64,000 nucleotides of DNA from Oidiodendron maius Zn. Taxonomy: Eukaryota > Ascomycota > Leotiomycetes > Myxotrichaceae. The DNA lies in NCBI GenBank assembly GCA_000827325.1, contig KN832903.1, forward strand, positions 62,001 to 126,000. The letters run 5' to 3'. The position numbers and the translations under genes were made by a program. Every line of letters starts with the position of its first letter. The stretch's first letter is position 1. The notes under the pieces were generated by a model. It saw only the letters and a list, made by a program, of their open reading frames with translations. It ran no database searches and had not been told where the DNA came from. Below, piece by piece: positions 10,893 through 21,057 of this stretch.

Positions 10893-12308
10893 ATGCCATC
10901 CAATGCCGGAGCAAACATCGGCGAGAGCTCCTCCCTATCCATCTCTCTGTCTCTGAGGCTGTCGTGCGATCGGTGTCGCATCCAGAAGCTCAAATGCTCC
11001 GTCCCGGCCGGATCTAGAGCATGTCAGCGATGCACTCGGGCTAGAGTATCGTGTATCTTTGGACGACGGACTCCCTCGAAACGCACAAATCGACGCGTCG
11101 ATCAGACACCCATCCCACCGGCCCCCGCCAGTCCCGAATCCCCCGCCACTCCGCTGTCCACCTCCTCCGCATTGGCAGCAGCAGCAGCAGTAGCAGCAGC
11201 AATACCCCCATGTCTGCCCCCGACTCCAGAAAAGCAACTAGAAGGGCCAATAGACTCTGAGCCTGCGCCGCCGGTTGCTCCCGATCTTGAGCCTGGCTCC
11301 TACGATGCTCAAGCAGCTTGGGACAGCCCGACTCTGTGGCTGCACGGCCTCATGCCTAACATCCCCAGCATGTCGGAGTGTGACAGCGACATGACCGGCT
11401 ATGACTGGCTACAGCCCATTGCCGTGGACGACGGAAACCCGTTCGAGGTCGGCAAATCAGACCTCGAACTGTGGCCACAGCTGACCACCCTAACGGCGGC
11501 TGCCAACAGGCCGACGGACAATATCTGCATTGCGACCGTCAGTGAAACGGCTAGCAGTATCAAGAGCAGCGAAACCGTCCTAAACAGCATCGAGAGCGGG
11601 AACACTGTCCTGGCCCACCAGCGACTCATCGTTCTAGTATTGGAGATCCAGCAACAGCTGAGGAAGCTGAAGGGAAGTCTGTGGCACACAGACGGCGTGT
11701 ACAGTCTTGATAACTACCCAATTGGCACCATTCTTGAGCTATCACAGCAGTTTAGTGCCATCGCCGCTCTCATCCTCCGCAGCACTGCCTCTAACGGAGG
11801 GTTGGAGGAAGGCGGCGACGACGATGACGAGAACGAGAAGACGAGCAGTGCCGCTGCAGATACGCCGACGATGTTGCTCGTCATGTGCGGCTATATGTGG
11901 CTAGTTCGCACCTACGGCGTCGTGTTAGGCCACTTCCAAAAGCACTTGAGCAGTATGCCCACCAGCCACCCCTATGGGACAATGGGCGGCACCCCCAACC
12001 CCGGCGGCATGATAAACCCAATTTGCGGCATCAACAGCACGGCGCCGGCAGGCCCTGCATTGCGGTTGGGCCAACTCCCCTGCGCAGACGTGGTCCTCAG
12101 CCTGCAACAGATCCACACGGCCGTGGGCATGTTGCTCGACGCGCTGCAAGACATCGAGGGCCACCTCGGCAGCGGGGCAGCAGTTGCTCGCGTCATGGCA
12201 TTGACATCGCTGCTTAACTCGGGCAAGTGCCAGGATGCTAACTATGGTGGCTTGACCAAGAAGGCGACGGCTTTGAAGGAGCTTTTACGAGAGAAGATGG
12301 GACTCTGA
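10893..12308 (+). CDS. AflR-like Zn2Cys6 transcription factor
   Basis: Intronless gene for a 471-aa regulator. The N-terminal binuclear zinc cluster is complete: C25, C28, C35, C44, C47, C54 (CX2CX6CX8CX2CX6C), followed by a basic linker (RRTPSKRTNRR). An Ala-rich run (SALAAAAAVAAA) encoded by a GCA/GCC repeat follows. The C-terminal half has the AflR-family signature region (AHQRLIVLVLEIQQQLRKLK, later CADVVLSLQQIHTAVGML). AflR-type proteins activate aromatic polyketide clusters such as aflatoxin, geodin and monodictyphenone. It lies about 10 kb left of the synthase, separated by repeat-derived sequence, and a second AflR-like gene sits at 30.1 kb. Whether both act on this cluster is inference. 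Confidence 0.85.
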   Translation: MPSNAGANIGESSSLSISLSLRLSCDRCRIQKLKCSVPAGSRACQRCTRARVSCIFGRRTPSKRTNRRVDQTPIPPAPASPESPATPLSTSSALAAAAAVAAAIPPCLPPTPEKQLEGPIDSEPAPPVAPDLEPGSYDAQAAWDSPTLWLHGLMPNIPSMSECDSDMTGYDWLQPIAVDDGNPFEVGKSDLELWPQLTTLTAAANRPTDNICIATVSETASSIKSSETVLNSIESGNTVLAHQRLIVLVLEIQQQLRKLKGSLWHTDGVYSLDNYPIGTILELSQQFSAIAALILRSTASNGGLEEGGDDDDENEKTSSAAADTPTMLLVMCGYMWLVRTYGVVLGHFQKHLSSMPTSHPYGTMGGTPNPGGMINPICGINSTAPAGPALRLGQLPCADVVLSLQQIHTAVGMLLDALQDIEGHLGSGAAVARVMALTSLLNSGKCQDANYGGLTKKATALKELLREKMGL

Positions 12309-12737
12309 ATAGCCCTTGGGGCACACTTTTGCGGCGAGGGGCATTGGGAATATTGAGACAGAGTGATATTAACGGAGCAAATATTATGATAGGATACTCC
12401 TTCTGCGTAAAATAGATGAGCACATTGATAAAACATAAAATATGTTGCGATAGATAAACCTATGGGGCAGTCTTTACTTTATCATCCTCTTAAATCTATT
12501 ATATGAATATGGAACTACAGATGGGACTTATATATGTCTTGGCGATTTTCTTGTGACCATGTCCCCTCACACATATGTTCGATTTCTGCTATATAGGTCC
12601 CCTCTGCAGAGCCAAGTGTCTTTGATATTCGGAATATAAACCAAAGACTGTCTTAGATCTTAGAGGCTTCGTCAATCTACCCCTAGTATCCGGCATTTCC
12701 GAAATCCCGACTAATTTTGACCTAGACGGTACGGCTC

Positions 12738-12903
12738 TAGGACGTAGCTACCGGTGCCACTCTGCAGTTGCTTGAAGGGCATAAAGACTGGGAACCATCT
12801 GGTCCGTAGCCTTCTCGCCTGACAGCAAGGTACTGGTGTCTACATCAAGGGACAAGACACTGCGGCTCTGGGACGCGACAACGATTCAATTTGCACACAA
12901 TTA
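12738..12903 (+). pseudogene. Relic of a WD40-repeat protein
   Basis: One frame reads ATGATLQLLEGHKDWE and, after a frame change, another reads VAFSPDSKVLVSTSRDKTLRLWDATT before a stop. This is the end of one WD40 blade followed by a near-complete next blade of the type found in NACHT/HET-E-like fungal proteins. The frameshift and stop show that it is decayed; nothing else of the parent gene is recognisable nearby. Confidence 0.65.
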
Positions 12904-13839
12904 AATAGTTTCTATTTGGTGGAATACGTCTACCTCTTCACAGGTGCAGTCACAACGTCAATGCACTTTGTGCACTTCGAACAGGCACGTCTTAAGCAAA
13001 GGATAGAGCAGCGCGAAGAGTTCAACGCTCATGTTAGTAGCGTTGTTTGCTAGTAGATCTATTTGTAGCTACGGCTAGTCTGCAATTGTATAGTAACGAT
13101 CTACAAAGGTTGAGTGTTGTATATTATGATGTTGGAATTATGCAAGGTTTCGGCATATGGAACGGTATTCGAGGTCGATATGAGGTGCAAACAAAGGTAA
13201 ATTCTTCTATAGTGAGCCGATTGGTGATATTTAGAGGAAGCCAGGAACAAGATATTGAGACTATGCAAGCTACCGGACATCTTGGTCCTGTCAGAGGTAC
13301 CCTCAGGATTATTCGGGAGATGTCGCAACGCGGCATACGTGATCACCAATGTGTCTCAGCCATGACAACTTACACCCGTCCTGGAGCCAGCCACTCAACC
13401 TGATCCTAGATCACCACACTATTACTGCCTAGCCTAAGTCCTAACCCTAAGCCAGCCACTCAACCTATTCTAAATCTAATACTCATCTAATTTGGCCAGG
13501 CCGACCTAAGATTATTCACAAACGATATGTAGCTAAGAAAGCGGCCTGGCTTACAGCTTATCCAGATGTTTGGCCGGCTCAGTATCGTAAAGCACAAGGG
13601 CCAATATAGTACTTAAAAGGCGTGGTTCAATGAGAATCACAGGTATCTAGGAATTTGGAGACTAGACCCAGAGACTTTAACCCTCTTAGATTATATCGAT
13701 CACCCTCCTAAGTAGACTAATAAAGAGGTTTGAGGCTTGGCTAGACTAGGGATGCGCAAGAGACTATTAAGGTTGAAATGCAGGTGCAGGCTGGGTTCGA
13801 TTCGCGTAGAGGGCTTAGTGCAGAGCGTAGTGTTTTTTG

Positions 13840-14260
13840 GTTGCAATACTCAATATAGAGTTTGACGACTTGAATTTGCCACTACAATGGGAGAAGCCTA
13901 TTAAATATATAAGCAGTACCAAGTGTACAGTAGTATGTCTGCGTACATTGAGTCCCCCGCCAAGGCTTGGATCCCGACTCGGAACCCGACATTCTGAATA
14001 ATCGTTAGCAAAAGGCTTAGAGGTTTATATTGTCGGGCTCCGATCGACGAATCCTCAGAGGTTCTCGTTAATATTCACACCACAGCATCCAAAAGGGGTC
14101 AAATCTTAGTAATATTCACACCTCTCTGGCCGAAAATGGGAAATGATATGCGGCTTGTGAAAATGAGTCAGCATCTGTGGTGTGAACTGGTGTGAATGTA
14201 ATGGGAACCCCCACTGTACTGGCAAATTCAAGTCGTCAACTCCATATCGAGTATTGCAAC
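13840..14260. repeat. Inverted-repeat element (MITE-like), about 421 bp
   Basis: The arms at 13840-13890 and 14211-14260 are inverted copies of about 50 bp that begin GTTGCAATACTC; they differ by one indel and about four substitutions, mainly A/G exchanges. Inside is a second, shorter inverted pair built on ATTCACACCACAG (14073-14085) and its inverse near 14175-14186, so one element may be nested in another. A truncated relative lies at 1908-2047. The interior has no transposase gene. Confidence 0.7.
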
Positions 14261-14622
14261 AAATATAACCTATGCAATGGCTTCTACGATCCATAAGGAA
14301 ATGCAGGAGAATCCCATATGTAATCTACTAAAACGACACGTCTATTTAATCTTGTGCTCCTTACTAGAGGACGTAGAACATAAAAAAAAAGGTGAAGAAT
14401 ATAGAGTTGGATTTCTCCTTTACGTCTTATATAAGCTCCAGCCAATCACATTACTTCCACTCGTATCCGTATCCGCTACGCAATCCCCGCGGCAAATCAC
14501 AACACCACGACGGTAACTATCTGCACTAACAGACTGTCCCGCAAACTTCCTTCGAGACTTAGCAAGGAGCGATGACCTTGAAACGTGGTGATACCTCCGA
14601 AGTCAGCATTTTAGTAGACTCT

Positions 14623-16905
14623 ATGCAGGGCTCTGTATATACTCCCAGTCAGCAGCCCTCTGGCAGACAAAGACCGAAACCTCAACTCTCCTGCAACATC
14701 TGCAGACTACGGAAGTAATTAATCACCTCGATTATGCTGTGGACTGCGCTCACGACAAAATAGAGTTAAATGTAATCGGCAAAATCCGTGTGATACTTGT
14801 ACCAGTCATGGACATCCAAATATGTGCGAATATCCTCAAGGAAGTGGGGCGCTGAACCCACCAGCCCAGCAAATTAACGTCATATCTAAATTGAATCATC
14901 TGGAAAGCCTTATACATTCTTTGAGGAATGGGCAGTCGACAGCCTCAGACAGCCACACATCACATGGCCAGCCTAGTCGCCAATGTAGACGCGAATCCGA
15001 AAGTCCGAATATGGAGGGCCTCCCGTCTACGTTTGGTCGACTCTCACTGGATTACAAGGAACAAAGCTATGTCGGAAGCGACCACTGGGTAGCAATAATA
15101 GACGGAGTAGGTACCGGTACATGCAGCCGGCAAAAGTGTTTAATTGGTATCCTAACGCACGTACATTGACAGATTGCCGAGCTGAAAACCCAATTCCAAG
15201 ATACGCACCAGCCTAGTGTGATTACTGATCGAACCCCAAATATATGCGGCGAAGACGGCCCGGAGATCTTTCATGGTCATGTTCGAGACGTATCCCGAGA
15301 GGAGATAATAGCTTCACTGCCTAACAAGGATATCGTCGACATCTTCGTTACTACTTATTTTTCACATCGCGAAAACGTTCCGAGTAAGCCCATGCCATAC
15401 AAGATACGAGTCCTATGCTCATAGATAACGCAGTATTTTTACACGAACCCACCTTTCGCAAGGAGGTAAGTATTTTCTACAAGTTTGTTGTTGTTGGCAC
15501 TAAACATTTTTAGTATCAAAGGTTCTGGCTGGAAATCAATTCAACGCCAATTATGTGGGTCGGTCTTCTCTACTGCATAATGTTCTTTGCAGCAAGATAC
15601 CAGAGTTCGTTTGAGTCCAGAGGATATGGATCTGCCGGCGAGCTCCTGATGTCCCCTTCTTTGATGCAGGTTCAAGAGTACAGAGAAAAGGCAGTACAGT
15701 GTCTTCATGCTGGAAGTTACATCAAGCCAGGACAGTACACTGTCGAAACTCTTCTGCTGTACTTCATGACTGAGCATCACCATCACACGGACGCACAATT
15801 TGGCAACTGGATTCTTATGGGCCAGATCACACGGATAGCGATGCGACTGGGACTGCATCGGGATCCATCACATACCTCGAAAGTGTCTCCATTCAATGGA
15901 GAGATGAGACGCAGACTGTGGTTGGCGATTGTACACATCGACCTGACGACGTCAAGTCAGATGGGTCTCCCTAGGATGATCCGCGAATCCTGCTATGATA
16001 CGCAGGAGCCTCTTAATCTTCTAGATTCCGATCTGGATGAGGAAATGACCGAGCTCCCACAACCCAGACCTGAGTCTGTCTTCACGCCGACATTGTATAT
16101 CAAAATCAGGGGCAAGCTGCTCTCCATCTTTGCAAAAGTCTCGGACATGACCGCGTCCATCAAGTCCAGCTCGTCATACGCTGAGATATGGGAGCTTGAT
16201 GACGAACTGACCCAAGCTCGGTCGAGTATACCGATCGGTCTGCAGCTTCAGTCGCCATCAATTTATCTGGCTGAAGAACATGCAGTTTGGTTCTACCGTC
16301 TGTCAATCGATGCCATGTTCCAGCATGCTCGTTGCACCTTGCATCGTCCTTATCTGATCCCAGCACGGACGAATGGCCAGTATGCACCTTCAAGGAATGC
16401 CTGCATCGAAGCGGCACTGGCATTACTACGCCATCAGGAAACTTTAATGATGGAGACGATGCCTGGAGGACACTACGAATTTTGTCGATGGAAGGTGTCT
16501 TCTTTTTGGAACCATGGTATGCTCCTCGCAGCCACGGTGCTCTGCGTTGATCTGAATAGAGACATCGACGACGGTCTCACGGGCGATCGTAGCGAATTAA
16601 CAGATGCACTGCGCTCGGCACAACGCATCCTCCTACAATCGTGGAGTATATCTGCGGATGCACGGAAAGCATCTACGGCGATTGAGGTGGTGCTTTCGAA
16701 GGCAGGTCTTGTCACTGAACAGAATACGGCGGAGAATACGGTGCCTGGCCAGCAGGCTCAGCATTATTTTCCGCAAAACACGCCGTTGTGGTCGTTGGAG
16801 GATTTTCTTGGCCCAGACTTTCCGCAGTTCCAGCCTGGGGTAAAGTCGTTGCTTCTGTTTGATCAAGTAAGGAGACTAATTTTAATACAGGATCAGACTC
16901 CGTGA
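14623..16905 (+). CDS. Zn2Cys6 transcription factor with fungal_trans domain
   Basis: Five exons, 14623-14714, 14764-15106, 15173-15383, 15425-15465 and 15514-16905, give 692 aa with consistent phases. The zinc cluster spans C24-C52 (C24, C27, C34, C40, C43, C52) and is interrupted by the first intron (49 nt). The middle homology region (fungal_trans, PF04082 type) follows, with LHEPTFRKE across an exon junction, PIMWVGLLY, then RIAMRLGLHRD and RRRLWLAIVHIDL. Near the 3' end, 16867-16890 looks like a GT...AG segment of 24 nt that is in frame; I read it as coding. It is next to, and convergent with, the O-methyltransferase gene. Probably a third pathway regulator, but general regulators share this architecture. 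Confidence 0.8.
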
Positions 16906-17333
16906 TCGTGACCAAACTTCCCAACCCTTCTCATCATGTACCGGACTTACGTTCGAGGCGTTATTACTTCACTTCAGGCGTTGTACAAGATAAAGATGCT
17001 CGTCTGGCGCGGAATAGGATGCAGAGTAGATGGCATTTCGGATTTATCGCTCTCATAGAGGTAAGAGTGGGGGAACATTGGGCTGATATTTTTGTCCGAC
17101 GTTCAGGTATAGCATAAATGCCATTTCATCGTAGTCTTGCGCAGTTCCCACACTGTTCGCGGGGGAAAGCTTCGTCTGACCCAATGTCTACGTTCTCCTT
17201 CGAGAAGGTGAATTCAGTACGTACATGAAGGCAGGTCCGTTCATTTTTTGTCTTCAACGCGGCCGAGTAGTCTTTATTACTGGTAGAATGCCTATAAAAG
17301 CACCTACGCAAGTGCACCCATAATTGCAAATTC
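16906..17333. other. Convergent 3' intergenic region
   Basis: 428 bp between two genes that end towards each other. No supported gene; it should hold both transcript ends. Confidence 0.45.
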
Positions 17334-18960
17334 CTACTGCAGCGCAGCCTCAATAAGCGACATCTGACTTCTAATATTCCAAATTTGCTTGATATTCAGA
17401 CCGGCTGCATCAAGAAGGACTTTGAACTCATCTGGTGTCCGCTCGATACCATTTATAGAGGCCATCATTGTGATATCGCGACTGTGGCTGAATCGTGCGT
17501 GATAGCCATAGTTAGCGGGCAGTGGAGCTGGGGCGGATTGTAGCTCAGGACTGCCAAGTGTGGTGTTCATCACTTGCTCGATTATCAAGAGGCGAGAATT
17601 GGCGGCCATGCTCTCCTTGACGCCCTTGAGGATCTTGATCGCGTAATCGTCGGACCAGTCGTGGCTGTGTGGAATGGTTATCATCTCGTTTCATGGTTTT
17701 CATGAATGATTTATGGGATGAGGAACTTACAGGACTAACCGCAGGATGTAAATATCAGCACCCTCGGTCGGATTTTTTTCGAAGAAGCTGTGTTCCGTGA
17801 ACTTTATGCGGCCATTTTTGAGTGCATCTGGATTCTCCTTGGGCCAAACGTGCTCAAGGCCTTGTTTTATGACCGGACCACGGTCCTGGACCTCAAATCG
17901 CAGGTCAGGATACGTCCTGCTCAGCTGAAGAGGGAAGCCTCCCACACCACCGCCGACGTCTACAACCAAGCTTTTCCCCAGAGAGGCCCATGGGAAGTCT
18001 ATGGCTATTGTAAGCTCTTTTTCCAGACTTGCGATGGAAAGCGTGACTCACCGTGGACGTGAGCGGAACCAAATACTCGTCCCCCGCCTATCATAGCGAG
18101 ACCCATGATAGCAAACTCTGGTCTTGCGACCAATCCATCTTCTCCTTTCTGCTCCGGCTCTATCACGACACTGGGGATACCTGGGTAATGCCCACCAGAA
18201 TCCAGAAGCTTGTCCTGCTCTACCCTCTCCTCGATCCAATCCCATCGTGAATTCGTGGTCTGAACGGCATCTTGCCATGCTGTCTTTGTCACGTCATAGG
18301 AAGGACCTGTTTCAGGATGTAGTAAATTTCTTGGCAGGCGATCGGAAGCACTGAACGCCTCACTATTCACGAGTTGCACGTATGCTCTGAGAGGCTCATT
18401 TGACACTAGTGCTTTGGAGACAGTGTTGTTTGCGAAAGTGTCTGGTCCGGTTTGCTTGAATATGCCGATTGAGGTGAGGTATCTGAGTATACGGGCTGGA
18501 GTATAGAGATCAGGAACTTCTCGATATAGTAAATGATCCAAATGAGAGACTCACACAGCTTGCGACTCTCGATCTTGGCCTTGTCGCTTATCTCAGAAAG
18601 CGGTGTCCCTCCGGCCTTGTCCTTCGCAACCAACAAGTCGGGAACGTGCCTTTCGGCCGCAATATATAGAGCACGAGATTCCTGGAACTGAGTTGCAACC
18701 TCCAAAATTCTGACACTAGGCTCTTGTACGAGTTCGGTCAATTTCCCAGTCGCAGCGAGGATGGTGCGCTGCGCGTCATAGAGCTCGTGGCTGGGAAGAA
18801 TCTGCGTAGCACTCGTGGGAGGACCAGCTGCTGCTGCGCCTTCAAGCAGCTCTGATTCTTTAGCCCATTCTGACACGATCACATTGACAGCCTTGGAGAG
18901 CAAATCGACTGTCTGGAGAAGTTGTGTGGCGTCAGTGAGAGATTTTGCTTGGCGAGACAT
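17334..18960 (-). CDS. O-methyltransferase, emodin/questin type
   Basis: Four exons, 18960-18555, 18495-18052, 18004-17731 and 17664-17334, give 484 aa. It is a SAM-dependent enzyme of the PF00891 family: N-terminal winged-helix dimerisation region (about residues 60-190, RILRYLTSIGIF), SAM-binding motif VVDVGGGVGGF at about 297-307, and HDWSDD at 376-381, where the family's catalytic His sits. Homologues in geodin and trypacidin clusters methylate emodin at O-8 to questin, and I infer the same step here. It lies about 650 bp downstream of the thioesterase gene on the same strand. All key motifs are intact. Regiochemistry cannot be read from sequence. Confidence 0.85.
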
Positions 18961-19611
18961 CTTGACGTTCGATTAAGCTATGTTCAGAGAGTAAGGCTGA
19001 TCTAATCTAGATCGATGAACGATTTAAGTGTAACTCGCCCATATAAGAACGAAGCGCAAGGCACTTACTGTTCAGAATGAGACACCACCACGTGAACATA
19101 TACAATGTACAGCGGCGCGCTGTTCATGCTCTGTCCCGCCTATTCCGTCGCGTCTCCCTGACGTTACCCGATCTCTTCTACAATCGGCAGATGGCCCCGA
19201 GATGGCGTCCAACTGCGATGTCCGACCAGCGATTCCCGATCGAAATGGCGTCACCTCCGTTCCGATGACGAGTTTCAGTCGAGCGTCCGGCAGTGCTAAG
19301 TGCTGCGGAACCATGATGAAGCATTTCGTACGGACACATGCTGTACGGCTTGTTATTAATGAAGCATTAGAGATTAGTTCAGCTTGCCTTGGACATATGA
19401 TGCACATGTAGTTTACAATGTTAACGACGGTTGAGAAGGAGCGAAAACCCCCGAGCCCGAGATGCTCATTGCCAATATGATCACATGACTGTTCGACCAT
19501 CTCCTACTTCAAATTCAGGGGTCGTAATGACTTGAATTTCGTCTCAGTGAAGCTATATTTTCAATTGTCTAATAGTCGTCTGGTATCATTCTTGCTACAT
19601 ATTCTAAGCGA
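18961..19611. other. Promoter region of the O-methyltransferase gene
   Basis: 651 bp between two minus-strand genes. It should carry the O-methyltransferase promoter and the thioesterase 3' end. Short frames here show no protein features. Confidence 0.4.
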
Positions 19612-20625
19612 TCAGGCGGCTGCTATCGCAAACCACTTCTTCTCTCCCCTTCTCAGCTCAAATGCAACCTTTTCATCCTCGGCCAACTTCTTCAAGATTT
19701 CTTCCGTGAAGGGCTCTATGGCCTGTTCTCGAACCTGCCCATCAAGTTCGGATCCATGCATGGCTGCTACAAGTTGCTTGACCGTTACACTTCCCTTGCC
19801 CCGTCCCGCACTGGATTCCTCTTGCTTGACCTTGTTCAATATTCTCAAAACCCGATCTTCTCTTCTCGTCTTCTGAGCTAGCTCTTCACTGATCTTGAGC
19901 GGCAAGTCAGCAATGACGTCGCCGTGAGCTGGATAACCTTTCACAGTTCCGGAATCACCCATCTTTCGTAACGTGTTCATCCAGGTGCTCAGGTTCTCTA
20001 CAGCAGCGGTTCCATGACCGAGCAGGTTGTCCCCAGTGAACAGGGCGTTCTCTTCCTCAAGGACAAAGCACATGTGATCATGGGAGTGACCTGGCGTGTG
20101 TAATGCCCGGATTGTGGCGCCTTCCACGTTGAAGACTTGGCTGTCTTCAATGGCGTTCTGATTTCTTCCTGGCGTATGCTTGAATATCGCAGTGGATAGG
20201 TATGGATAAAGTCGAATGAGGTCTGGCACGCCACCTGTATGATCTCCATGCCAATGTGTGAGGAGAACATGTGACAGGGAGATTGTATTGTCCCTAAGCG
20301 TGGACTCGATAAGTGGCACCCATTCTGGAAGACCTTGGCCCGTGTCGATAATGAGTCTATTCGAGCCTGTGCCTACAATATATGTATTCGTGCCCTGGAG
20401 TGTGAACTTCAAGCAGATATGTCAATCTCTAATCATTGCTTTCCTAATACATTGGCATCTGGCAGTTACCTTTCCCGGGTTCTGTCCTAGCACTCTGATA
20501 ACTCGCGGGCTGATCTGCTCTACATCCAATAGTTTTGGAAGTCGCGTGTGCTGAGTTTCGAGATAATCCTCGAAGGCACAGACGTTGAGCGCCTTGTTGA
20601 TCTGGCGGTAACCTCCTTTGCTCAT
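19612..20625 (-). CDS. Metallo-beta-lactamase-type thioesterase (atrochrysone carboxyl-ACP thioesterase family)
   Basis: Two exons, 20625-20470 and 20406-19612, with a 63-nt intron (GTAACT...TGAAG) inside QNPGK/FTLQG, give 316 aa. This family releases the finished octaketide acid from the ACP of synthases that lack their own thioesterase. The zinc site is plain: THWHGDHTGG at 102-111 (H103, H105, D107, H108), then HTPGHSHDHM and FTGDNLLGHG. The N-terminus (GGYRQINKALN) and the stretch QISPRVIRVLGQNPGK are typical of the GedB/MdpF group. It is divergent from the synthase gene with 432 bp between the starts, as in related clusters, which implies joint control. Confidence 0.92.
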
Positions 20626-21057
20626 GTTGAAGAACGAGGTGGCAGAACTCGGACTGTGAACGAGATTCGCAAGGTAGGGAAGATTTGCAGAAAAGTATTT
20701 TTGGAACCTCGGGACGGACTATGCTCGCCACTAGTGTTGGTATGTCGGGAAGATCATAACCGGCGTGATGAATGAGCGCAAACCACGGGCTTCTAATTCC
20801 TTGCACCATGAAGTATCACCGACCGACACCAATGCGGCATTCCCGAAGACCATCATGGCTTACTCGGTTGATTTACATACTGCCAAGGCCCGTACAACAT
20901 ATCAAGTACCTTTACCATGTAGAATTAGAGACCTTCACAATAATCAAGCCGAGCAACCATTCAACATCGTACTAAGCCATCGGAGTTTAATATACACATC
21001 ATTTCAACAGCGCAGCTTCCAACACATTCATTAGATTTATAACCGCACGCTACAATT
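20626..21057. promoter_or_regulatory. Divergent promoter of thioesterase and polyketide synthase
   Basis: 432 bp shared by two genes whose products act on the same intermediate. I looked for the AflR site TCGN5CGA and found no exact copy by eye; several CGG/CCG triplets (for example ACCGACCGAC near 20820 and CATCGGAG near 20979) could serve Zn2Cys6 factors. The role as a shared promoter is inferred from layout. Confidence 0.6.

Larger units (their letters stand above)
12309..14622. other. Repeat- and relic-rich spacer inside the cluster
   Basis: No intact gene. It holds a WD40 relic (12738-12903), an inverted-repeat element (13840-14260), and at about 13490-13611 a short decayed coding frame (RPKIIHKRYVAKKAAW then a stop), probably of transposon origin. 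The frame at 13047-13403 has no recognisable features and I do not call it a gene. Confidence 0.5.

Noticed and set aside
13047-13403. 118-codon plus-strand frame between the WD40 relic and the inverted-repeat element
   Set aside because: No motif, signal or family resemblance, an overlapping frame on the other strand of similar length, and repeat-rich context.
13735-13815. Possible tRNA: TGGCTAGACTAGG and GGTTCGATTCG in the right order
   Set aside because: The T stem has two mismatches and the acceptor ends do not pair, so no functional tRNA is supported; it lies in repeat-rich sequence.
20626-21057. AflR-type binding site TCGN5CGA in the synthase promoter
   Set aside because: No exact match found by eye; scattered CGG triplets alone are not enough.
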